A stretch of 64,000 bases of DNA, from assembly GCF_017743735.1 (NCBI RefSeq), contig NZ_JAGHRO010000001.1:1-64000 (forward strand), read 5' to 3'. The number at the start of each line of letters is the position of its first letter. Within the stretch, counting starts at the first letter, position 1. Source of the DNA: Shimia sp. R9_2 (GTDB lineage Bacteria; Pseudomonadota; Alphaproteobacteria; Rhodobacterales; Rhodobacteraceae). The position numbers were made by a program, and so were the translations under genes. Below, piece by piece: positions 1-8,960 of this stretch. Below the pieces are notes generated by a model that searched no databases, was not told the origin of the DNA, and saw only the letters and a program-made list of their open reading frames with translations.

Positions 1-154
1 GAAAAACTTCCTAGCGCAACCCGCTGATACTGCTCAATATTTCCAGAACTTCCCAACCCAGAGCCTCGCTCCCTGCCAGTCCGTCCCGCCGTTGTGCGCC
101 TCAGCGCCGCCGGTGAAGGGGGTTCTAAGGTTATCACCCACCAGCCGCAAGCGC

Positions 155-340
155 TTTTTTCACTTTTTCCCCAAATTCAAAAACTTTCTTGCAAAAATAA
201 ACAATATCAATGACTTAACCACACGCAACCACGCCAGAAATCCCACAAACCATACCCAAATCCCAACAAATCAACCTTATCCACAGAATAACCCACAGAC
301 TCGTGAGGGACTCGGCAGAGAGTCAGTCAAAGACTCGCCA
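155..340. other. Origin-like or DnaA/CcrM-controlled intergenic region (candidate)
   Basis: The first 580 bases hold no convincing gene. Bases about 155-260 are AT-rich. DnaA-box-like 9-mers follow: TTAACCACA at 215-223, a perfect TTATCCACA at 277-285 and TAACCCACA at 289-297. Four GANTC sites, the CcrM methylation target, start at 298, 309, 320 and 332, so they lie 11, 11 and 12 bases apart. An AT-rich tract next to DnaA boxes and methylation sites is typical of alphaproteobacterial origins, and dnaA itself is often distant from oriC in this class. A DnaA-regulated promoter for a gene left of the window is an alternative. Confidence 0.4.
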
Positions 341-498
341 CAAAATGAGGACGATCTCCCGAAACACACCACGCAACGCCAAACACAAACGTCGGTATCG
401 CGTCGGTTTCCTAACGGTATTGCGGAGGTGGAATAATCGGACTGCCAAGGCCAACGAGCGCTGAAAGGCGAAAACCGCAACGGGGGTCAGAATGCAAA

Positions 499-536
499 AA
501 GGGCTGCCCCGCTCTATATGAGCGAAGGCAGCCCTT
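499..536 (-). terminator. Rho-independent terminator of the SDR gene
   Basis: Arms AAGGGCTGCC (499-508) and GGCAGCCCTT (527-536) pair, with an inner GCTC/GAGC stem. On the minus strand the hairpin is followed by a T run. It lies about 50 bases past the stop codon of the dehydrogenase. Confidence 0.8.
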
Positions 537-584
537 GGCGCCAAACTGGCGGCGGCTGGGGGAGGGATACAGCCGCCGTCCGGG

Positions 585-1316
585 TTATGGCTGCTGACGC
601 GTTGCGGTGATCACCACGTCGCGGATGTTCACGCCCTGAGGCTGGGCATACATAAAGGCTGCGGTGCGGGCGATGTCATCTGCTACCAGCACGCCACCCA
701 TGCTGTCTTTCCAGGCTTCATAACCGTCGATGATTTCCTGATCGGTGGTGTGGCCCAGAAGTTCGGTCTCCACGGCACCGGGGCAGAGGCTCATCACACG
801 CACATTTGCATCGGCCACTTCTTCGCGCACGTTTTCACTGATCGCGGAGACCGCGAATTTGGTGCCCACATATGCGGCGTGGTTCGGGAAGGACTTTTTG
901 CCCGCAATAGAGGAGACGTTGATGATGGTGCCGCTGTTGCGCGCCTTCATGTCGCCGAGCACGGCCTGCATGCCGTTGAGCAGAGCAACAACATTGAGGT
1001 CATACATGCGTTGCCATTCAACCGGATCTTGGGTGTCGATCTGACCCAGCAGCATCACGCCTGCGTTGTTGACCAGACAATCCACCGGACCATAGGCGGC
1101 CTCTGCTTCGGTGATCGCGGCACGGAAAGCGGCGGCATCGGTCACATCCACTTTGCGGCAGAGCGCATTGGGCAGACCCAGCGCTTCGATTTTTTCCACG
1201 CGACGCGCAACCAGCAGCAAAGGGTGGCCCGCTTCGGAGAAACGCTTTGCCATGGCGGCCCCGATACCGGAGCTGGCACCAGTGATAACAATAAGACCTT
1301 TGGTGTGTTCGGACAT
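585..1316 (-). CDS. SDR family NAD(P)-dependent oxidoreductase
   Basis: A 243-residue classical short-chain dehydrogenase/reductase. The glycine-rich nucleotide motif TGASSGIG lies near residue 14, the NNAG motif follows, and the catalytic Ser-Tyr-Lys set is visible (NVSSIAG, then YVGTK). The start at 1316 is chosen because GGAGAG sits just upstream of it; the frame stays open further upstream but that sequence is not SDR-like. The physiological substrate cannot be told; the family member resembles YdfG-type oxidoreductases acting on small alcohols or hydroxy acids. It is divergent from an AraC-type regulator, which probably controls it. Confidence 0.9.
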   Translation of the reverse strand: MSEHTKGLIVITGASSGIGAAMAKRFSEAGHPLLLVARRVEKIEALGLPNALCRKVDVTDAAAFRAAITEAEAAYGPVDCLVNNAGVMLLGQIDTQDPVEWQRMYDLNVVALLNGMQAVLGDMKARNSGTIINVSSIAGKKSFPNHAAYVGTKFAVSAISENVREEVADANVRVMSLCPGAVETELLGHTTDQEIIDGYEAWKDSMGGVLVADDIARTAAFMYAQPQGVNIRDVVITATRQQP

Positions 1317-1514
1317 TTCACTCTCCATATGATGTGCGGCTCTGGGCCGTTTGTTCTGACAGGGAGATAGGATCATTGGCGCATTTGGTGAATGATGCAT
1401 TCTGTCGAAGACTTGCGCATTCCTATCAATTGGGCGCAAAAGCCCCGAGACGATCCGGCAAAACATGATCTATTGCACCTCAGGCATATGAGGTTTGGCA
1501 CAAGGAGCCAGAGA
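1317..1514. promoter_or_regulatory. Divergent promoter region of SDR and AraC genes
   Basis: This 198-bp gap separates the divergent dehydrogenase and AraC genes. It contains the short inverted repeat GAATG-ATG-CATTC at 1390-1402, a possible operator for the AraC protein. No clear -35/-10 pair was identified. Confidence 0.4.
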
Positions 1515-2399
1515 ATGCAGCATTTGGAAGCGGTGAAAGCACAGCATGGCTTTGGCCCCGGGGCGGGGTATGTGGCAACGCAGCTGCCGCAGGTGCAGTT
1601 CTTCTGGTCGACCCAGACCGTGCCGCGCGCGCCGCTGATCTATAATGCCGGCATTGTGCTGATCCTGCAGGGTCACAAGATCGGCTATCTTGGCGATCAC
1701 GTCTTTACCTATGATCCGGATCATTATCTGGTGGTCAGCCTGCCCACCCCGTTTGACTGCGCCACCTTTGCCACCGCAGAGGACCCGATGCTGGGGCTCT
1801 TCATCAATATTGAGCCTGCGGAACTGCGCAGCCTTGCACCTCTGGTGGACAGCGACACATTGAGCCCGACCGCCGCGCCTTTGGGGCTGTCCCCTGCCCC
1901 TGCAGATGCCGAGCTGAAAGGATCGGTTGACCGGCTGCTCAAGGCGCTGTGCTCTGAGGCGGAAAGTCAGGCACTGGGCAATGGCATTGTGCGCGAGATT
2001 CTGTTTCACGCGCTCAAAGGCCCCCATGGTCCGGCGTTGCAGGCCTTGGCCAAGTCTGATTCACATTATGACCGGGTGGCGCGCAGCATCACCTTGATCC
2101 GCGAACACTACCCCGACAACATCAGCGTGGATGCTTTGGCGGAAACCGCAGGCATGAGCGCGCCGGTGTTTTACCGCGCGTTCAAGAGCATCACGGGATC
2201 ATCCCCCTTGCAGTATCTGAAGGCCACACGCCTGAGCCGGGCCAAAGGGCTGTTGCTGGAAGGCGGCATTGGCGTGGCCGAGGCGGCCCATATGGTGGGA
2301 TATGAAAACGCGGCCCATTTCAGCCGCGAATTCAAAAAGCATTTTCAGGTCAGCCCCAAAGAGGCGCAATCGTCGGGCTATCATCCGATTGATCTGTGA
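1515..2399 (+). CDS. AraC family transcriptional regulator
   Basis: A 294-residue protein with an AraC_N-type sensor half (about residues 20-170) and a C-terminal pair of helix-turn-helix motifs (about 195-290), including the conserved AHFSREFKKHF segment of AraC/XylS proteins. The start at 1515 is supported by AAGGAG seven bases upstream; an upstream in-frame ATG at 1392 has no such signal. Proteins of this architecture often regulate a neighbouring oxidoreductase, and the SDR gene is transcribed divergently. The inducer is unknown. Confidence 0.88.
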   Translation: MQHLEAVKAQHGFGPGAGYVATQLPQVQFFWSTQTVPRAPLIYNAGIVLILQGHKIGYLGDHVFTYDPDHYLVVSLPTPFDCATFATAEDPMLGLFINIEPAELRSLAPLVDSDTLSPTAAPLGLSPAPADAELKGSVDRLLKALCSEAESQALGNGIVREILFHALKGPHGPALQALAKSDSHYDRVARSITLIREHYPDNISVDALAETAGMSAPVFYRAFKSITGSSPLQYLKATRLSRAKGLLLEGGIGVAEAAHMVGYENAAHFSREFKKHFQVSPKEAQSSGYHPIDL

Positions 2400-2428
2400 T
2401 CGCCCGACGGTGATCTGAGTGGGCCGCT

Positions 2429-4420
2429 TTAGAACTCCGCCCAGATGTCGGCTGCCGCGCTGCCATCATCAAAGGTGATCGCCGGAGCTGCCGCCGTCGC
2501 CGTTGCAGCCGCCGGGGCTGCGGGCTTGGGCTGAGCGGTTTTGGCTTTGGCCTTAGCGGGCGCGGGTTTCGGCTTTGGCAGCGGTTTCGGTGCTGAGGCC
2601 GCCTTGGCGGGCGCATCATTGACTGCGGCCGCTGGAACCTCTTCAGCAGCCTCCACAACTGGGGGCGTCGGACGTTTGCGCGCCGCTGCATCAATATTGA
2701 AACGGCCCACCAGATCCGCAAGCTGCGTCGCATCACCTTTGAGCATATGGCCTGCGGCGGTGGCTTCTTCGACCATGGCCGCGTTTTTCTGTGTGACCAG
2801 ATCAAGCTGGGAGACACCGGCGTTGATTTCACCCAGACTTGCGGATTGCTCCACCGCGCCTTCGGCAATGTCAGACACCATCTGGGAAATGCTCGCCACA
2901 CGTTCGGTGATGCTGTTGAAGGATTCGCCACCCTTGCCCACCAGCTCAACACCCTGTGCCACCAGTTTGGAGGAGTCTTCGATCAGGTTCTTGATTTCCA
3001 TCGCCGCCTCAGAGGAGCTGTGGGCCAGGTTGCGCACCTCGGAGGCCACAACCGCAAAGCCACGGCCCGCATCCCCGGCGCGCGCGGCCTCGACCCCGGC
3101 GTTCAGGGCCAGCAGGTTGGTCTGAAAGGCGATGTCATCAATCACCGAGATGATCTGTGCGATCTGGCTGGAGCTGCGTTCGATTTCGGTCATGGCCTGA
3201 ACCGCGTTCTGCACCACGGCGCCGCTGCGTTCAGCCTCGGATTTGGCCTCATCCATGGCGCTTTCCACGCTGCGGGCGCCTTCGGCGGCGGCTTTCACAG
3301 AGGTGGTCAGATCATCCAGCGCGGCGGCGGTTTCTTCCAGTGTGGCCGCCTGGCTTTCAGTGCGTTTGGACAGATCGTCAGAGGCCTGACTGATTTCACC
3401 AGCACCATTGCGGATGGAGCCTGCGGCCTCGATCACCTCGGTCATGGTCTGGCTGAGGTTGGCGATGGAGGCATTGAAATCTGTCCGCAGCGCTTCGTAA
3501 TGCTCCGGGAAGGAGGTAGTGATGTTGGCCGCCAGATCCCCTTTGGACAGGCTGGAGAGATGGGCGGAAAGCGTCTGCACCACTTCGCTCTGGGCGGCAT
3601 CGCGGCGTTTTTGCTGCTCTTCCAACTCGCTTTGGCGCACCAGCGCATCGCGGAACACGGCCACCGAGCGGGCCATATCCCCCACCTCGTTTTTGGTCTC
3701 TGTGAACGGGATGTCGCTGTCGGTGTCGCCTTCCGCCATGGTTTCCATGCGGGTGCTGAGCTGATTGAGCGGGCGGGTGACACTGCGGGTGATGAAGAAG
3801 GCTGCAAGCCCCAAGATCAGGAGTGTGCCCGCCAGAACCATCAGCGCCTTGTTGCGCAGCAGAGCCAGATCGGCCTCGATGTCAGAGACATAGGCGCCGG
3901 TGCCGATCGCCCAGCCCCAGGGCTCAAACTGCAGCGCATAGCCGAGCTTGGCCTCGGGCTCGTCGCTGTTCGGTTTGTTGAAGTGATAGAGCACGCTGCC
4001 GTGGCCGGTTTCAAAGGCGGCGTTGTAGAGCGCCTCAAACAGGCGCAGACCGTTCACATCCTCCAGATCGCGCTGGCTGGTGCCGATCCAGTTGGGCCGG
4101 TGGGGGTGCACCTGCATGATGTAGTTCTTGTCAAAGACAAAGAGATAGCCGGTTTCATCATAGGAAAACGTATTGAGACGTTCGCGGCCGATGGCCTGTG
4201 CCTCCTCCAGCGTGTAGGCGCCGGATTGCACGCCGGCGTGCAGATCGTCGAGCAGGCTCGCGCCGATTTCCGTGATGTGGTGCAGTTCCTTTTCGCGCAT
4301 GGTCTCGATGGAGCTGCGCATGTGGGTCTGCAGGATGGTGGTCAGGCCAACGGACAGGGCAAGCGCCAGCACCGCAAGCGCCACGATGCGGGTGGAGAGT
4401 TTGGACAGGAAGGTTGGCAT
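2429..4420 (-). CDS. Methyl-accepting chemotaxis protein with Cache sensor
   Basis: A 663-residue membrane chemoreceptor. It has a first membrane helix at about 13-32, a periplasmic single-Cache domain (about 35-190, with the [17 protein letters not shown] signature), a second helix at about 192-213, a HAMP domain, and the MCP signalling coiled coil whose hairpin tip contains [20 protein letters not shown] long Ala/Pro/Lys-rich linker ends in IWAEF, which fits the xWxxF pentapeptide that tethers CheR/CheB in other receptors. It is a paralogue of the next receptor at 4787-6730 and probably arose by tandem duplication. Ligand unknown. Confidence 0.93.
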   Translation of the reverse strand: MPTFLSKLSTRIVALAVLALALSVGLTTILQTHMRSSIETMREKELHHITEIGASLLDDLHAGVQSGAYTLEEAQAIGRERLNTFSYDETGYLFVFDKNYIMQVHPHRPNWIGTSQRDLEDVNGLRLFEALYNAAFETGHGSVLYHFNKPNSDEPEAKLGYALQFEPWGWAIGTGAYVSDIEADLALLRNKALMVLAGTLLILGLAAFFITRSVTRPLNQLSTRMETMAEGDTDSDIPFTETKNEVGDMARSVAVFRDALVRQSELEEQQKRRDAAQSEVVQTLSAHLSSLSKGDLAANITTSFPEHYEALRTDFNASIANLSQTMTEVIEAAGSIRNGAGEISQASDDLSKRTESQAATLEETAAALDDLTTSVKAAAEGARSVESAMDEAKSEAERSGAVVQNAVQAMTEIERSSSQIAQIISVIDDIAFQTNLLALNAGVEAARAGDAGRGFAVVASEVRNLAHSSSEAAMEIKNLIEDSSKLVAQGVELVGKGGESFNSITERVASISQMVSDIAEGAVEQSASLGEINAGVSQLDLVTQKNAAMVEEATAAGHMLKGDATQLADLVGRFNIDAAARKRPTPPVVEAAEEVPAAAVNDAPAKAASAPKPLPKPKPAPAKAKAKTAQPKPAAPAAATATAAAPAITFDDGSAAADIWAEF

Positions 4421-4731
4421 AATTTGGCGGCCCCAATTTAGAAAAGAGTGTGCTTACTTTTTTGGTAGGACCGCAGAGGTTAAGGCCGACTTACTGTGTG
4501 TCATTGAGCAGGGCATTTGGGGCTCGGATGGGACGATCCGCAGCAAAGTGCACAAAAAACGCGCAAAGTTGAGACGCGGAAAACCGCGCGATTTCAAATG
4601 ATTAAAACATCTTTGAGTTGTGCACCTCTCGCCCTCACCTCAATACCTAAAATTCTTCCGATTTCAGGTTGTTTTTGCGGTTTGGGCGCGGGGGCTAGCG
4701 GAATGCCTTTGGGTGGCAAGGGGGATGCAAA
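4421..4731. other. Gene-free gap between the two chemoreceptor genes
   Basis: No credible coding sequence is seen here. It should carry the promoter of the downstream receptor gene (minus strand), but I could not pick out a convincing promoter. Confidence 0.5.
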
Positions 4732-4760
4732 GAAAAACGCGGCCCCTGAGGGACCGCGTT
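4732..4760 (-). terminator. Rho-independent terminator after second chemoreceptor
   Basis: AACGCGG (4736-4742) pairs with CCGCGTT (4754-4760). On the minus strand the stem is followed by TTTTTCTTT. It lies 26 bases after the stop codon of the receptor at 4787-6730, so the two receptors are separate transcription units. Confidence 0.8.
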
Positions 4761-4786
4761 CTTCGTGGTGTAGGAGAGCAGAGGGT

Positions 4787-6730
4787 TTAGAATTCCGCCC
4801 AGATGTCGGCCGCTGCATTGCCATCATCAAAGGTGATGGCCGCCGGTTGGCGCGCAGGCTCGGTCTTGGCGGGCTGCTCTGCGGCGGGTTTGGGCGCTGC
4901 CGATTTTGGTGCTGCAGCCTTTGGTTTGTCGACGGGTTTCGCAGCCGGTTTCTCGGACGAGACCACAGCTTTCGCCACAGGGCGTTTGGCTTTGACGGCA
5001 CCGAGGTCGAAGTTGTTGACCAGATCCACCAGACGCGCCGCATCGCTTTTGAGCAGGTGCCCGGCGGCGGTGGCCTCTTCGACCATGGCGGCGTTTTTCT
5101 GGGTCACGTGATCCAGCTGAGACACACCGGCGTTGATTTCGCCCAGACCGGTGGATTGCTCCACCGCGCCTTCGGCGATGCCTGACACCATCCGCGAAAT
5201 CTCAGTCACACGTGCGACAATACTGTTGAACGATGTGCCACCTTTGCCGACGAGTTCGACACCCTGCTCGACCTGCTTGGCGGATTCATCAATCAGATTC
5301 TTAATTTCCATGGCAGCTTCAGAGGAGCTATGGGCCAGATTGCGAACTTCGGACGCCACAACCGCAAAGCCACGGCCAGCGTCGCCAGCGCGGGCGGCCT
5401 CAACACCGGCGTTCAACGCCAGAAGGTTGGTCTGGAAGGCGATGTCATCAATCACCGAAACGATCTGAGAAATCTGACTGGAGCTCTGTGAGATTTCATT
5501 CATGGCGCGCACAGCATCGCCCACAACCTCTTCACTCGCCTTCGCTTCGCTCTGAGCTTCGGCAATGGCGACTTCAACATCGCGTGCGCCGGTGGCGGCG
5601 GATTTAACTGAGTCGGTCATATCATCCAGCGCAGCGGCGGTCTCTTCCAGCGTTGCCGCCTGGCTTTCCGTCCGTTTGGACAGATCGTCAGAAGCCTGGC
5701 TGATCTCATCTGCCCCGTTGCGGATGGAGCGGGCCGACTCAACCACTTCGGTCATGGTCTGGCTGAGCGTGGTGATGGAGGAGTTGAAATCGGCGCGCAG
5801 CGCTTCGTAATGCGACGGGAAGCGCTCGATGATTTTGGCCGACAGATCGCCTTGAGCCAAACGTGACAGATGGCTGGAGAGCGTGGTCACAACTTCGCTT
5901 TGCGCGGCGTCGCGTACTTTTTGCTCTTCTTCCAGTTCTTTCTGACGCACCAGCGCATCGCGGAACACACCTACGGTGCGGGCCATGTCGCCCAGCTCGT
6001 TCTTCGTTTCGGTGAACGGGATGTCGCCGTCGGTGTCACCCTCGGCCAGATCAGTCATGCGGTTGCTGAGTTTGCCCATCGGGCGGGTGACGCTGCGAGT
6101 CAGGAAGACAGAGGCCACAACCAGAAGCACCAGTGTGATGCCAAGCACCATCAGCGCCTTGTTGCGGATCACCGCGATCTCGGCGTCGATGTCGGACACA
6201 TAAGCGCCGGTGCCGATCACCCAGCCCCAAGGCTCAAAATACCGGATAAAGCCAATTTTGGCTTCCATCACATCGCTGCCCGGCTTGATGAAGTGATAGA
6301 TCAGCGTGCCGGCGCCGGTGGCGCGGGTGGCGTTCTTCAGCTCCTGATAGACATAAATGCCGTTGGTATCCTGGAAATCCTTGCGGTTCACACCAACGGT
6401 TTCTGGTGCAACGGGGTGGGCCTGAATGACGTAGTCGTCGTCAAACGCGTAGACATAGCCATTCTCCCCAAAAGCCATGTTCGAGAGGCGTTCGCGCGCC
6501 AGATCTTTGGCCTCATCTTCTGTGTAGCGACCCGCTTGAACATCGCTTTCAAGATCTTTGAGCAGGTTCACACCAATTTCGGTGATCGCGTGCAGCTGCT
6601 GGTCACGCATGCTTTCTGCGGTGCGGGTGGCCTGATTTTGCAACACGATGGTCAGCACTATCGACAATGCCAGCGCCATAGCGGCGAGTGCAGCGATACG
6701 CGTGGAGATTTTGTGAATGAATGGGGGCAT
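4787..6730 (-). CDS. Methyl-accepting chemotaxis protein with Cache sensor
   Basis: A 647-residue paralogue of the receptor at 2429-4420, with the same order: membrane helix (about 13-33), periplasmic single-Cache domain, second helix (about 192-212), HAMP, MCP signalling domain and a Pro/Ala/Lys-rich tail ending in IWAEF. The signalling and HAMP regions are nearly identical between the two, whereas the Cache domains differ more, suggesting divergence in ligand. The start at 6730 places the hydrophobic helix near the N terminus as in the paralogue; an extension to 6859 would add 43 residues without receptor character. Confidence 0.93.
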   Translation of the reverse strand: MPPFIHKISTRIAALAAMALALSIVLTIVLQNQATRTAESMRDQQLHAITEIGVNLLKDLESDVQAGRYTEDEAKDLARERLSNMAFGENGYVYAFDDDYVIQAHPVAPETVGVNRKDFQDTNGIYVYQELKNATRATGAGTLIYHFIKPGSDVMEAKIGFIRYFEPWGWVIGTGAYVSDIDAEIAVIRNKALMVLGITLVLLVVASVFLTRSVTRPMGKLSNRMTDLAEGDTDGDIPFTETKNELGDMARTVGVFRDALVRQKELEEEQKVRDAAQSEVVTTLSSHLSRLAQGDLSAKIIERFPSHYEALRADFNSSITTLSQTMTEVVESARSIRNGADEISQASDDLSKRTESQAATLEETAAALDDMTDSVKSAATGARDVEVAIAEAQSEAKASEEVVGDAVRAMNEISQSSSQISQIVSVIDDIAFQTNLLALNAGVEAARAGDAGRGFAVVASEVRNLAHSSSEAAMEIKNLIDESAKQVEQGVELVGKGGTSFNSIVARVTEISRMVSGIAEGAVEQSTGLGEINAGVSQLDHVTQKNAAMVEEATAAGHLLKSDAARLVDLVNNFDLGAVKAKRPVAKAVVSSEKPAAKPVDKPKAAAPKSAAPKPAAEQPAKTEPARQPAAITFDDGNAAADIWAEF

Positions 6731-7045
6731 GATTTCGGGATTCCTACACCAACCGATACTTTTGGAGGCGGGAGATAGGGGGGAGCGGGTTAATGTTCGC
6801 TTACTGCAGGCGGGCGATTTTTGCGGCGCGAATGGCGAATTTGCTCGGCGAGACGGCAAAAACCTATTGGTGCCTCAAAACGACCCGTGTGAAAGCCAGT
6901 GGCAACAAGGGCTTAGGCCGAGGTAAAGCGGGCTGAAGAAATAGAGAGAATGCGAGAGGAATTCTCAGCTCTGCACTGCGATATTGCGCGCCCTTCAGTT
7001 CAGGAGCGAGCGAAACTGCTTACCCGGCAGACAAGCGCTGAAACG
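6731..7045. other. Intergenic gap without recognised features
   Basis: About 315 bases between the receptor start and the msrQ stop. I see no gene, clear hairpin or repeat. A promoter for the receptor should lie here. Confidence 0.4.
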
Positions 7046-7672
7046 TCAGGCGGCGCTGCGCAGGGGGCCTTTTTTGGGGTGGCGCATCTGGCGTTTGGGC
7101 AGGCGGCGCAGGGCGATCAGGCCAACAATCACGAACAGATAAACATAGGGCTCATACTGAAAGCTCTTGATCTGCATGATGTAGTGGATGCCGCCCAACA
7201 GCACGGCGAGGTAGGTCGCCTTGTGCAATTTGCGCCATTTGGGGCCGAGCTTGCGCACGGATCGGTTGTTGGAGGTCACCGCAAGCGGCAGCAGGATCAG
7301 CAGAGAGGCCATGCCCACAATGATGTAGGGGCGTTTGGCGATGTCCGCCCAGACCTGGCTGAGGATCTGAACATCGAGCACCATCCAGACCAAAAAGTGC
7401 AGCAGGATGTAGAAAAAGCTGATCACCCCAAGCGCGCGGCGCCAGCTGAGAAAGTTCAAAGGGGTGAAACGGCGCAGCGGGGAGACCAGCAGAACCGCCA
7501 CCAAGACCTGAAGACCCGCCTTGCCCAGCGCGTGCTCCATCGCCTTGACCGGATCCACGCCCAGACCGCCGGTGAAGCCCGCATAGAGCAGCCAGACCGG
7601 GTAGGCCGCCCCGACAAGATAGAGCAGCCAGCTTGGTGTTTTGCGAATGGCGGTATTGAGCGCGTCAGTCAT
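7046..7672 (-). CDS. msrQ: MsrQ, haem-binding membrane subunit of the MsrPQ methionine sulfoxide reductase
   Basis: A 208-residue integral membrane protein of the ferric-reductase-like family, with about six hydrophobic segments and conserved histidines (for example LLHFLVW and LHKATY...GGIHY) that would hold haem. In the family it passes electrons from the quinone pool to periplasmic MsrP, which repairs oxidised methionines in envelope proteins. The start at 7672 follows GGAAGGTG, and it overlaps the upstream small gene by 8 bases, so translation is probably coupled. It is the last gene of the msrP operon. Confidence 0.92.
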   Translation of the reverse strand: MTDALNTAIRKTPSWLLYLVGAAYPVWLLYAGFTGGLGVDPVKAMEHALGKAGLQVLVAVLLVSPLRRFTPLNFLSWRRALGVISFFYILLHFLVWMVLDVQILSQVWADIAKRPYIIVGMASLLILLPLAVTSNNRSVRKLGPKWRKLHKATYLAVLLGGIHYIMQIKSFQYEPYVYLFVIVGLIALRRLPKRQMRHPKKGPLRSAA

Positions 7673-7889
7673 CGTCACCTTCCCCGCAGGTTTCGCCACG
7701 CTGGATCGGCGGGCATGGCGCGGTGCCGTATGAGCAGAACACACAGCAATCGCCGGGCAGCGGTTTGATCAGCCCGTCGCAGGAGGGGCATTCCAGAAAG
7801 AAAAGGCAGCTGTCCTCAGGCATCTGATGTGCCTCCTCATGACCGCAATGCGGGCAGGTCACTTGGGATATGAGGATCAGCCCCTGCAT
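7665..7889 (-). CDS. GDCCVxC domain small protein
   Basis: A 74-residue cysteine-rich protein with CPHCGHE, CPSCDG and the hallmark GDCCVFC motif. This motif defines a family of small proteins, some of which are selenoproteins; here both positions are ordinary cysteines. The pairs of cysteines suggest metal binding or a redox role, but no function is established. It sits between msrP and msrQ with a 5-base gap on one side and an 8-base overlap on the other, so it is co-expressed with the methionine sulfoxide repair system and may have a related redox job. Confidence 0.85.
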   Translation of the reverse strand: MQGLILISQVTCPHCGHEEAHQMPEDSCLFFLECPSCDGLIKPLPGDCCVFCSYGTAPCPPIQRGETCGEGDDD

Positions 7890-7894
7890 CCGGC

Positions 7895-8800
7895 TTAGTA
7901 GTTCTTCCGCAGGTCCATGCCTTCATAGAGGCCGGCCACTTCTTTTTCATAGCCGTTGAACATCAGCGTCGGAATGCGCTTGGCAAAGAAGCCGCCGCCG
8001 ATCGGGCGCTCAGATGCCTGAGACCAGCGCGGGTGATCCACCTGCGGGTTCACGTTGGAATAAAAGCCGTATTCGCTTGGGATCGACTTGTTCCAGCTGG
8101 TGGGCGGCTCTTTGTCGGTGAGCGTGATGCGGACAATGGATTTGATCGACTTGAAGCCGTATTTCCAAGGCACCACCAGACGGATCGGCGCGCCGTTCTG
8201 GTTTGGCATGGGTTTGCCGTAAATCCCGGTGGCCATCAGTGTGAGCGGATGGTTGGCCTCGTCCAGACGCAGACCTTCGACATAGGGCCATTCCAAAAAC
8301 GGCTGACGCTGGCCCGGCATTTCCTCAGGACGGTAGAGCGTTTCAAAGGCCACGTATTTTGCACCGGACTGCACACCGGCGAGATCCAGCAGGTCTTTCA
8401 GCTCAAAGCCGTTCCAAGGCACCACCATCGACCACGCCTCAACACAGCGGAACCGGTAGATGCGCTCCTCAATGGTCATCTTGGACAGGATGTCTTCCAG
8501 CGCGTAGTCGCCCGGATTGTCCACCATGCCGTCAATCTTGATCGACCAGGGTTTGGTGGTCAGCGCAGCGGCGTAGCGGGCCGGGTCTTCCTTGCGGGTG
8601 CCGAACTCATAGAAGTTGTTGTACTGGGTGATGACGTCAAACGGGGTTGGCTCCAGCGTCTCCGCGGCGGCCTGTGCCTTGGGCGCGATGGTTGCAAGGC
8701 CAAGACCGGCCATGCCTGCCATGATCTGACGGCGGTTCAGATAGGCGGACTTTGGGGTCACATCGTCATGTGTGAGGTCGTTGGTCCAGCGGTGGGCCAT
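7895..8800 (-). CDS. msrP: MsrP, molybdopterin-dependent protein-methionine-sulfoxide reductase catalytic subunit
   Basis: A 301-residue periplasmic molybdoenzyme (formerly YedY). The N terminus has a twin-arginine signal (NRRQIM followed by a hydrophobic stretch ending near AQAA), so it is exported folded by Tat. The molybdenum-ligating cysteine is visible in [10 protein letters not shown]. It reduces methionine sulfoxide in envelope proteins with electrons from MsrQ. Start at 8800 is set by AAAGGAG upstream. First gene of the operon with the GDCCVxC protein and msrQ. Confidence 0.94.
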   Translation of the reverse strand: MAHRWTNDLTHDDVTPKSAYLNRRQIMAGMAGLGLATIAPKAQAAAETLEPTPFDVITQYNNFYEFGTRKEDPARYAAALTTKPWSIKIDGMVDNPGDYALEDILSKMTIEERIYRFRCVEAWSMVVPWNGFELKDLLDLAGVQSGAKYVAFETLYRPEEMPGQRQPFLEWPYVEGLRLDEANHPLTLMATGIYGKPMPNQNGAPIRLVVPWKYGFKSIKSIVRITLTDKEPPTSWNKSIPSEYGFYSNVNPQVDHPRWSQASERPIGGGFFAKRIPTLMFNGYEKEVAGLYEGMDLRKNY

Positions 8801-8960
8801 GTGGAGTCTCCTTTGTCTTGAGGAGAGACATAGCGCATTTGCCCCCCCAATCGCCACAAAGACAGGCCACACCAGCGGTCACGATGATGTGGGCGGGCTG
8901 TAATGTTTTGGTGCGGCCCTCGTCTGCCCTGCCAAACAGGAGGACAGGCGCGCGGCTCGG

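Noticed and set aside
92..436. Open frame across the DnaA-box region
   Set aside because: Composition is Asn/Thr/Pro-rich and atypical, there is no ribosome site, and it runs over regulatory sequence.
6950..7768. Long plus-strand frame opposite msrQ
   Set aside because: It is antisense to a well-supported membrane protein gene and has the Gln/His-rich composition typical of such shadows.
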